Source of the DNA: Halobacteriales archaeon QH_8_67_36
Lineage (GTDB): Archaea > Halobacteriota > Halobacteria > Halobacteriales > Haloarculaceae
Length of the DNA stretch: 5,569 nt
Assembly (NCBI GenBank): GCA_003021755.1
Contig: PXQZ01000031.1
Coordinates: forward strand, 1-5,569
Direction of reading: 5' to 3'
Below, one piece after another: positions 1 to 4,833 of this stretch. Position numbers and translations under genes: made by a program. Numbering within the stretch: the first letter of the stretch is position 1; the number at the start of each line of letters is the position of its first letter. Under the pieces are notes generated by a model. That model did not search any database and had not been told where the DNA came from. It saw only the letters and a program-made list of their open reading frames with translations.

Positions 1-894
1 GACGTGGTCGCCGTCGACGACCTCGACCTCACCATCGAGGAGGGGGAGGTGTTTGGCTTCCTCGGGCCCAACGGCGCGGGGAAGTCGACGACCATCAACC
101 TCCTGCTGGATTTCATCCGCCCGACGGAGGGCAGCGTCGAGGTGCTCGGGCAGGACGCACGGACGAACCCGAAGTTGATTCGCGAGCGGGTCGGCGTCCT
201 CCCGGAGGGGTACGGCTTCGACGACCCGCTGACGGGCCGGGAGTATCTGTCGTGGGCGATTCGGACGAAACGGGCCGACGACGACGCCGACGAACTGCTG
301 GACCTCGTGGGACTTGGCGACGACGGCGACCGGCTTGCCGGCGACTACTCCAAGGGGATGCAACAGCGCCTGGCCTTCGCTATTGCGCTGGTTGACGACC
401 CCGACCTGCTGATTCTGGACGAACCCTCGACGGGGCTCGATCCCAACGGCATCCAGCAGCTACGGGACATCGTCCGCGAGCGGGCCGACCGGGGGACGAC
501 CGTCTTCTTCTCCAGTCACATCCTCTCGGAGGTCGAGGCGGTCAGCGACCGGGTCGGCGTGATGAACGAGGGCGAACTGGTCGCCGTCGACAGCATCGAG
601 GGGTTGCGCGAGAGCGCGGGCGGGCACGCGACGTTGCAACTCGACTGCGCGTCGACGCCGGCGGGGCTGGGCGTGGATGCGCTCGACGGCGTCGCGGCGA
701 CGAGGGTCGACGAGCGGACGCTGGTCGTCGACTGCACCGACCCGGCCGCGAAGGTCGACGTGGTCACCCACGTCGCCGAGCGCGCGACCGTCGAGGACAT
801 CCGCTCCGAGACCGTCTCGCTGGAGGCGCTGTTCAACGATCTGACCGGCGGCGGCCGCGACGACGCCCGTCCGGTCGAGGAGGTCCGCCAGTGA
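1..894 (+). CDS. ABC transporter ATP-binding protein (5' end missing)
   Basis: This is the nucleotide-binding subunit of an ABC-2 type transporter; it hydrolyses ATP on the cytoplasmic face to drive the permease encoded next. Counting the GTG at base 4 as residue 1, the sequence shows Walker A (GPNGAGKST, 21-29), a Q-loop region reading LPEGYG (67-71 and on, with Glu where many ABC proteins have Gln), the signature YSKGMQQRL (115-123), Walker B with catalytic Glu (LLILDEP, 135-141), the D-loop, and the switch His at 172 (SSH). A C-terminal accessory region (about 205-296) follows the ATPase fold, as in the NosF/DrrA-like subfamily. The reading frame is open to base 1 and the usual first beta strand (before the residues VVAVDDLDL) is absent, so the true start lies upstream of the window, roughly 15-20 codons away; the GTG at base 4 is not the start. 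The stop overlaps the permease start by 4 bases. Family assignment is secure; the substrate cannot be read from the sequence. Confidence 0.95.
   Translation, partial: DVVAVDDLDLTIEEGEVFGFLGPNGAGKSTTINLLLDFIRPTEGSVEVLGQDARTNPKLIRERVGVLPEGYGFDDPLTGREYLSWAIRTKRADDDADELLDLVGLGDDGDRLAGDYSKGMQQRLAFAIALVDDPDLLILDEPSTGLDPNGIQQLRDIVRERADRGTTVFFSSHILSEVEAVSDRVGVMNEGELVAVDSIEGLRESAGGHATLQLDCASTPAGLGVDALDGVAATRVDERTLVVDCTDPAAKVDVVTHVAERATVEDIRSETVSLEALFNDLTGGGRDDARPVEEVRQ
879..884 (+). promoter_or_regulatory. Shine-Dalgarno site for the permease gene
   Basis: GGAGGT lies 6 bases before the GTG at 891 and matches the haloarchaeal anti-Shine-Dalgarno core. It sits inside the 3' end of the ATPase gene. It supports GTG 891 as the true start and translation by re-initiation or coupling within the operon. 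Confidence 0.75.
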
Positions 895-1739
895 GCATAC
901 GCGACGTGATCCGTAAGGACTTCACCGCGGCGCGCCGGTCGCGGGCGCTGTGGGCCGTAGCGACGCTGCTGGGGCTGTTGACCGCGTTCATCGCCTTCGG
1001 GATCTCCGGGTACCGGACCGGTCCCGAGGAGACGGTGATACGGCTGTTCAGGACCATGGGCGGCGTGTTCGGACTACTGTTGCCCATCGTCGCGCTGGTG
1101 GCGAGCTACATGGCAATCGCCGGCGAGCGCGAGAGCGGCGGCGTGAAGTTCCTGCTCGGACTCCCCAACAGCCGCCGGGACGTGTTCCTCGCGAAACTGG
1201 CGAGCCGGCTGGGAATCGTCACTGCCGGACTGGTGTTCGTCTTCGCTACCGCGACGGCGATGGCCGTCGCCCGCAACGGCGCCCTCCCGGTCGGCGTCGT
1301 CGCCGGGATGTTCGCCGTCTCGCTGCTCTACACGTCGGTGTTCGTCGCCATCGCCGTGGCGCTGTCGGCGACCGTCGCCGAGCGGAGCCGGGCCATCGCC
1401 GCCGCGGTCGGGTCGTACTTCGTCCTCGTCTTGCTGTACGTGATTCCCGGGGTCAACGTCGCGTTGCTGGCCCGGTTCGTCCACCAGACGCTGCTCGGGT
1501 TCGAGCCGAACTTCGACCTCTACAACGTCGTACTGTTCACCAGCCCGCTCATCGCCTACCGGAAGGCGATGAATCTGGTCGTCCCGAGCGGGCTCGAACG
1601 GGAGGTGCTCCAGCGGCCCGCAGAGAGCTACACCCTGCCGGGGTATCTCGGCGACGAGATGTCGCTACTGGTGTTTGCCGTCTGGCTCGCGGTGCCACTC
1701 GCCGTCGGCTACTGGCGGTTCGAGGGGGCAGACCTGTGA
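891..1739 (+). CDS. ABC-2 type transporter permease subunit
   Basis: This 282-residue integral membrane protein is the likely permease partner of the upstream ATPase. The GTG start overlaps the ATPase stop as GTGA and has a good GGAGGT site 6 bases ahead. Six hydrophobic segments are visible at about residues 20-38, 57-78, 107-126, 134-160, 168-195 and 257-275. The cytoplasmic loop after the second helix carries AGERESGGVKFLLGLPNSRR (77-96), the GERExG...LLxxPxSR pattern typical of ABC-2 permeases such as NosY-like proteins, which is thought to contact the ATPase. A longer loop (about 196-256) lies between helices 5 and 6. The stop overlaps the start of the third gene by 4 bases. Known members of this family export lipids, drugs or polymers, or support enzyme maturation; which applies here is not visible. 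Confidence 0.92.
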   Translation: MSIRDVIRKDFTAARRSRALWAVATLLGLLTAFIAFGISGYRTGPEETVIRLFRTMGGVFGLLLPIVALVASYMAIAGERESGGVKFLLGLPNSRRDVFLAKLASRLGIVTAGLVFVFATATAMAVARNGALPVGVVAGMFAVSLLYTSVFVAIAVALSATVAERSRAIAAAVGSYFVLVLLYVIPGVNVALLARFVHQTLLGFEPNFDLYNVVLFTSPLIAYRKAMNLVVPSGLEREVLQRPAESYTLPGYLGDEMSLLVFAVWLAVPLAVGYWRFEGADL

Positions 1740-2407
1740 GGGGCGAGGAACTGGTCGACACCGCCGGCACGGTGTTGCTCGTCGTCGGCATCGTTGCCCT
1801 ATTGATGCCGGCGCTGTTCCCGGTCCAGCAGGTGCTCTACCACGAGACGCGGGCCGGCACGACGGCCGACGGCTCGGAACTCCGGGCCGAAGGGTACGCC
1901 GTCATCGAGTACGAGAACCTCTCGGAGCGGGGTCGGGAGATATACGTGGCCGCGCTGCGCTCGCCGGACAGGGCGTACACGGTACCCGTCGGCCAGGGCG
2001 CCCCCGAGTTCCCGTACGACGGGGCGGACGACCTCGGCGACGTGAGCGGGCAGGCGGAGTTCGAGGAGCGCCGGCGGCTGACGAGCGTCGTCATCGAGCG
2101 ACCCGACGACGCGGACCTCCCGCCGGCCGACGAGCCGGTCGAGCGTCTCGACCGCGAGCGGCCGCCCCGCGAGGACGCGGCAGACGGCGGCGAGACGGCG
2201 AGCCGGAACGAGACGGCAACGGAGAGCGACCGGTCGAGTGAGCAAGAACTCGCCCAGCGCCGACAGATGGTCGCGAAGTACGACCTGGTGACCGTCGGCC
2301 AGCGGACGCCCCCGGTGACGGACTCGGGGAACCTCCTGCGGTTAGGGTCGGTACTGCTCGGGACTATCGCTATCGGGGTCGGCGGCTACTTCCGGTCGCG
2401 GCCCTAG
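1736..2407 (+). CDS. Two-helix membrane protein of the ABC operon, unknown function
   Basis: I do not recognise a characterised family. The 223-residue product starts with GTG 1736, whose last two bases form the permease stop (GTGA overlap); a weak purine run, GAGGGGG at 1722-1728, precedes it. One hydrophobic helix spans about residues 10-29 and a second about 200-219, followed by the basic tail RSRP. By the positive-inside rule I infer that both ends are cytoplasmic and that about 170 residues lie outside the cell. That middle part has a likely folded section (about 33-122, with beta-like stretches such as GYAVIEYENL and AYTVPVG) and then a highly charged, low-complexity linker (about 123-177) rich in Asp, Glu, Arg and Pro. 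Tight overlap with the ATPase and permease genes suggests an accessory subunit of the same complex, possibly substrate-binding or assembly. A longer open frame beginning at 950 covers the same region, but its first 262 codons are a shadow of the permease gene. Confidence 0.85.
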   Translation: MRGEELVDTAGTVLLVVGIVALLMPALFPVQQVLYHETRAGTTADGSELRAEGYAVIEYENLSERGREIYVAALRSPDRAYTVPVGQGAPEFPYDGADDLGDVSGQAEFEERRRLTSVVIERPDDADLPPADEPVERLDRERPPREDAADGGETASRNETATESDRSSEQELAQRRQMVAKYDLVTVGQRTPPVTDSGNLLRLGSVLLGTIAIGVGGYFRSRP

Positions 2408-2694
2408 CCCTCCAGCCGCTCGATGACTTCGTTCATGTCCGCCTCGGACTCGATCGACTCCTTGACGTTCTCGCGGCGCCGTACCTCGGCGGCGGAGGCG
2501 TCGTAGGCGCGGACGTACTCGGCGCGGGAGTGTTCGTCGAACGCGTGCTTGATGGCGAAGTAGCCGTCGGGGACGACCGTTCCACAGACTTTGCAGGTGA
2601 TGCGGTCGTGTTCGGTCGACTGATGGACGATGAGCTCCTCGACGCGGTCGAACTGGCTGTCGTCGCCCTCGATGGCACACTCCCAGCGTGGCAT
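2404..2694 (-). CDS. Small C2H2 zinc-finger-like protein, haloarchaeal conserved family
   Basis: This 96-residue protein begins MPRWECAIEG. The second metal site is complete: C34-x2-C37, then H50-x4-H55 with 12 residues between. The first site is incomplete: C6 and H24-x4-H29 are present, but the position where a second Cys would be expected (C-x4-C) is Asp 11. The rest (about 56-96) is acidic and helical. It resembles conserved haloarchaeal DUF-type zinc-finger proteins I recall (DUF7565-like), a memory-based match. Such proteins could bind nucleic acid or protein partners; the function is unknown. The start at 2694 is preferred over an upstream GTG at 2748 because family-like sequence begins at MPRW and a TATA-like box lies 26 bases before it. 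The stop shares the palindrome CTAG (2404-2407) with the stop of the convergent ABC operon gene. Confidence 0.88.
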   Translation of the reverse strand: MPRWECAIEGDDSQFDRVEELIVHQSTEHDRITCKVCGTVVPDGYFAIKHAFDEHSRAEYVRAYDASAAEVRRRENVKESIESEADMNEVIERLEG

Positions 2695-2715
2695 TGCCGT
2701 GAGGCAGGCACCCCG

Positions 2716-2724
2716 ATAATAAAA
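2716..2724 (-). promoter_or_regulatory. TATA-like box for the zinc-finger gene
   Basis: Read on the minus strand this is TTTTATTAT, an AT-rich island in a GC-rich context, centred 26 bases before the ATG at 2694. No Shine-Dalgarno site precedes the ATG. This geometry fits a leaderless haloarchaeal transcript whose first base is at or next to the start codon. The start site itself is inferred. Confidence 0.65.
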
Positions 2725-2762
2725 GGGTTCGCCACAGCGGAGCGACACTTCCGCGAATAGAA

Positions 2763-2785
2763 ACCCCTAATGGGGCGACAGGGGT
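2763..2785 (+). promoter_or_regulatory. Weak promoter element and inverted repeat upstream of the PHP gene
   Basis: ACCCCT (2763-2768) and AGGGGT (2780-2785) form a perfect 6-base inverted repeat with an 11-base spacer. Its left arm runs into TAAT (2768-2771), about 27 bases before the GTG at 2796 and so at the TATA position for a leaderless transcript. The AT content is low, so promoter strength is uncertain. A regulator could use the repeat as an operator, but a short GC-rich repeat can also arise by chance. Confidence 0.35.
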
Positions 2786-2795
2786 AGCCCGGGGC

Positions 2796-3557
2796 GTGAC
2801 GAGCGAGGGGTTCCGCGTCGACCTGCACGTGAAGGTGCTAAACGAGCAGGTCGTCGAACGAGCGAAATCGTGCGGGCTCGACGCGCTGGTGTACGCCCCC
2901 CACTTCACTCGCCTGCCGGATATCCGGGCCAGGGCACGGGCGTTCTCCGACGAGACACTCACCGTCTACCCCGGCCGGGAACTGTTCACGGGGACGTGGC
3001 AGCGACGGCGCCACGTCCTCGCGGTCGGACTGGACGAGCAGGTGCCGGACTTCCTGACCCTCGACGGGACCATGGCCGAACTCCGACGGCAGGAGGCGGC
3101 GGTGCTGGTCCCCCACCCCGGCTTCCTCTCGGTGAGCCTCGGGCTGGAGGAACTGCGGACCTACCGGGAGACCATCGACGCCATCGAGGTGTACAACCCC
3201 AAGTACCTTCCCCACCACGTCGGCCGTGCCAGGCGGTTTGCGGGGACGACGGGGCTGTCGACGTTCGCCTCCTCGTACGCCCATCTGCCGGGGACCATCG
3301 GCGAGGCGTGGGTGACCTTCGACGAGCCAATCGGCGACGAAACCGCGCTGACGGCGGCGCTACGGGACGGCGCGGGCCGGCGTGTCAGCCACCGGAACGG
3401 CCCCCTCCACACGCTACGGCGCGGGCTGGAGTTCGCCCACCTGGGCTATGAGAACAGCTGGGAGAAGTTCGACCGCGTCATGTTGCAGGGCACCGCGCCG
3501 ACTCACCCCGATCACGTCGCCTACAGCGGAAAGTTCGACGGCGTGAAGGTGTACTAG
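2796..3557 (+). CDS. PHP-domain phosphoesterase-family protein with PHP-associated C-terminus
   Basis: This 253-residue protein matches the PHP (polymerase and histidinol phosphatase) superfamily, whose members use a cluster of His, Asp and Glu residues to bind metals and hydrolyse phosphoesters. Visible motifs are DLHVK (9-13), APHF (34-37), GRE (60-62), H73, PHP (106-108), E131 in EVYNPK, and SSYAH (159-163). Two positions differ from the classic set: the second His of the DxHxH motif is Lys 13, and the Asp of a C-terminal SDxH motif is missing (SSYAH). The C-terminal part contains EFAHLGYENSWEKFDRV (about 212-228) and THPDHVAY. From memory, haloarchaeal relatives share this ending and probably the substitutions. 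Start: GTG 2796, just before VDLH as expected at the N-terminus of a PHP domain. The substrate is unknown and could be a nucleotide or other phosphate ester; loss of activity is also possible. The stop overlaps the convergent gene's stop at CTAG. Confidence 0.85.
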   Translation: MTSEGFRVDLHVKVLNEQVVERAKSCGLDALVYAPHFTRLPDIRARARAFSDETLTVYPGRELFTGTWQRRRHVLAVGLDEQVPDFLTLDGTMAELRRQEAAVLVPHPGFLSVSLGLEELRTYRETIDAIEVYNPKYLPHHVGRARRFAGTTGLSTFASSYAHLPGTIGEAWVTFDEPIGDETALTAALRDGAGRRVSHRNGPLHTLRRGLEFAHLGYENSWEKFDRVMLQGTAPTHPDHVAYSGKFDGVKVY

Positions 3558-4051
3558 ACGACAGCGTTGGCCAGTAGCTCCGTCGCCTGCGGCGGGAGGT
3601 ACGTCGGGAGGACGTACACCAGCGCGGCGACGGCGGCGAGTTCGAACATCGTGACAGCCACGGTGACGACCTCGGCGTAGTCGGAGGAGGTCGTCACGCC
3701 GGTCGGGAAGCCATACTCCGTGTTCGAGATGGGGTAAAAGAGGGCGATACCCCGCCTCGACCCGACGATATCGAGCACGTAGTGGGTCAGGACGCCGAGC
3801 CACACCCACTGGAGGTTCCCGCCGTGGTACACCGGGTGCGCCAGGAAGACGAGCAACACCGGGATGTTGTGGAGCGTTTTGCGGTGTTTGCCGAAGGCGG
3901 TGTCCACGTCCGGGAACAGCGCCCCGAGGACCACCGGGAGAAACACCTCGGCGATGGTCGCGAACGTCGACACGTCACCCGACGGGTCGAGGACGTAGCC
4001 AAGCCCGATACTCAACAGAACCGCGTTCAGAACGTGGCCGCGCTTGTTCAT
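3554..4051 (-). CDS. YdjM-like membrane-bound metal-dependent hydrolase
   Basis: This 165-residue integral membrane protein belongs to the YdjM/DUF457 family of predicted metal-dependent hydrolases. Conserved features in order are H6 in the N-terminal RGH, LGALFPDVDT (42-51), HRKTLHN (56-62), H72, H90-x3-D94 within LTHYVLDIVGS, and G101. The PDVD, HRKxxH and HxxxD residues would form a metal site at the membrane face. Hydrophobic segments lie at about 7-21, 31-46, 62-76, 81-96 and 127-149, so four or five helices are likely. The ATG at 4051 fits the family N-terminus; there is no clear TATA box or Shine-Dalgarno site just upstream. It lies only 37 bases after the CinA-type gene on the same strand, so co-transcription is likely. 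The stop lies in the CTAG shared with the PHP gene. The reaction is not established for this family; a role in lipid or envelope metabolism is a guess. Confidence 0.87.
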   Translation of the reverse strand: MNKRGHVLNAVLLSIGLGYVLDPSGDVSTFATIAEVFLPVVLGALFPDVDTAFGKHRKTLHNIPVLLVFLAHPVYHGGNLQWVWLGVLTHYVLDIVGSRRGIALFYPISNTEYGFPTGVTTSSDYAEVVTVAVTMFELAAVAALVYVLPTYLPPQATELLANAVV

Positions 4052-4088
4052 CCAGGCGACCCGAGGACTCGCCGACCGAAAGGTCTTG

Positions 4089-4592
4089 TTACTGTGCCCG
4101 GACCCGCGAGAGCAGGTCCGCGAGCGCTTGCCGCGCTATTTTGGCTTTCACCTCGGTCCGCGAGCCGTCGAACTCGTACTGCGTGACGGCACAGTCCGAC
4201 TCGCCGGTCTCCCAGGGGGCCGCGCGAGCGACGGCGATGTACACCGTCCCGACCGGCGTCTCCGGGCTGCCGCCGGTCGGCCCGGCCACGCCCGTCGTCG
4301 CCACGCCCCAGTCGGTGCCGGCGGTGTCCCTGACGCCGCGTGCCATCTCGGCGGCGACCGGTTCGGAGACGACACCGTGGGCGTCCAGCGACTCCCGGGA
4401 GACGGCCAGCAGTTCCCGTTTGGCCGCGTAGGCGTACGTCACCAGCGAGCGGTCGAAGTAGGCCGACGCGCCCGCCACGTCGGTTACGAGCGAGCCGACC
4501 AGCCCCCCTGTGCAGGACTCCGCGACCGCCAGGGTCTCGTCGCGCTCGCGCAACGCTGCGCCGACGCGCTGCTCGATAGGATCGTCAGTCAT
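4089..4592 (-). CDS. pncC: CinA C-terminal family protein, probable nicotinamide-nucleotide amidase
   Basis: The 167-residue product is a stand-alone CinA C-terminal domain. Characterised bacterial PncC enzymes of this family convert nicotinamide mononucleotide to nicotinate mononucleotide plus ammonia, salvaging pyridine nucleotides in the cytoplasm. Diagnostic motifs are AESCTGG (24-30, with the expected catalytic Ser 26), K58 in YAAKREL, GVVSE (73-77), TTGVAGPTGG (99-108), PVGTVYIA (113-120) and R145 in FDGSR. The length equals other single-domain members; the N-terminal molybdopterin-binding-like half of full CinA is absent. ATG 4592 (MTDDP) is chosen because homology starts soon after it and a TATA-like box lies 28 bases before it. 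The frame stays open upstream to 4859, but that extension is basic, Ser/Arg-rich and unlike any CinA domain. It is probably the first gene of a two-gene unit with the membrane hydrolase. The family call is firm; the amidase activity is inferred. Confidence 0.93.
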   Translation of the reverse strand: MTDDPIEQRVGAALRERDETLAVAESCTGGLVGSLVTDVAGASAYFDRSLVTYAYAAKRELLAVSRESLDAHGVVSEPVAAEMARGVRDTAGTDWGVATTGVAGPTGGSPETPVGTVYIAVARAAPWETGESDCAVTQYEFDGSRTEVKAKIARQALADLLSRVRAQ

Positions 4593-4616
4593 GTAGCTGC
4601 TGTTGGGCGGGCGGCC

Positions 4617-4624
4617 GAATAAGG
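4617..4624 (-). promoter_or_regulatory. pncC: TATA-like box for the pncC gene
   Basis: On the minus strand this reads CCTTATTC, centred about 28 bases before the ATG at 4592. The bases between are almost entirely G and C and contain no Shine-Dalgarno site, which fits a leaderless transcript. The box is short, so confidence is moderate. Confidence 0.5.
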
Positions 4625-4651
4625 ATGGGGCTCGGCGGCTGGACGGTGCCA

Positions 4652-4677
4652 AAACAGAACGAACACTGTCGCTGTTT
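4652..4677. repeat. Short inverted repeat AAACAG/CTGTTT
   Basis: AAACAG (4652-4657) and CTGTTT (4672-4677) are perfect reverse complements separated by 14 bases. The repeat lies 60-85 bases upstream of the pncC start, behind the TATA-like box, where an activator or repressor could bind. It encloses the left arm of the longer-spaced repeat described separately. There is no direct evidence of function. Confidence 0.35.
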
Positions 4678-4732
4678 AGCTTCTCGGGCAGGGGACGCGT
4701 ACCGGCAGCATCACTCCCGCCCCGTTCGTTCT
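4656..4732. repeat. Widely spaced 9-base inverted repeat in the pncC-mscS intergenic region
   Basis: AGAACGAAC (4656-4664) and GTTCGTTCT (4724-4732) are exact reverse complements 59 bases apart, inside the 237-base divergent intergenic region (4593-4829). The region is less GC-rich than the genes and holds no convincing gene: the one plus-strand frame through it (4603-4833) is basic and Ser/Arg-rich, unlike the acidic local proteins. The arms could be paired protein-binding sites shared by the two divergent promoters; chance cannot be excluded. Confidence 0.35.
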
Positions 4733-4782
4733 CTCGGAACGTCGAGACGCTCACCGGAAGGGCGAGATCTGATCGCCGAATC

Positions 4783-4790
4783 ATAATAAA
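4783..4790 (+). promoter_or_regulatory. TATA-like box for the MscS channel gene
   Basis: ATAATAAA is the most AT-rich stretch in the intergenic region. Centred near 4786, it predicts transcription starting at about 4812-4816, giving a leader of roughly 15 bases before GTG 4830, or almost none before the ATG at 4819. The gene orientation and spacing support a promoter for the plus-strand gene; the exact start is inferred. Confidence 0.55.
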
Positions 4791-4818
4791 CGCCCCACAG
4801 GTAAGTAGCTGGAACATA

Positions 4819-4833
4819 ATGGACGGATTGTGA
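4819..4833 (+). other. Possible four-codon leader ORF (MDGL)
   Basis: ATG 4819 opens a four-codon frame whose TGA stop (4831-4833) overlaps the GTG start of the channel gene as GTGA, the same junction used twice in the ABC operon. It lies just after the start point predicted from the TATA-like box, so it could be translated from a nearly leaderless end and pass ribosomes to GTG 4830. Such a short frame can easily occur by chance, so this is a candidate only. Confidence 0.15.

Noticed and set aside
67..84. Glu at the Q-loop position of the ABC ATPase (LPEGYG) as a sign of an inactive protein.
   Set aside because: The LPE pattern is common in NosF-like ABC ATPases of ABC-2 exporters, and all other catalytic motifs are intact; the true Q-loop is coded at about 202-219, not at the Walker A bases listed here.
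950..1735. A long plus-strand open frame running from 950 into the third gene, suggesting a 485-residue protein.
   Set aside because: The first 262 codons lie in a shifted frame over the permease gene and give an Arg/Gly-rich product typical of GC-rich shadow frames; the real gene starts at GTG 1736.
2695..2748. An upstream GTG at 2748 as the start of the zinc-finger gene.
   Set aside because: It would place the TATA-like box inside the coding region and add residues (MSLRCGEPFYY...) without family resemblance; ATG 2694 has a box at -26.
4603..4833. A 76-codon plus-strand frame in the intergenic region from a TTG start.
   Set aside because: The product is strongly basic and has no recognisable domain, unlike acidic halophilic proteins; the rare TTG start has no ribosome site. 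Only its last four codons are kept as a speculative leader ORF.
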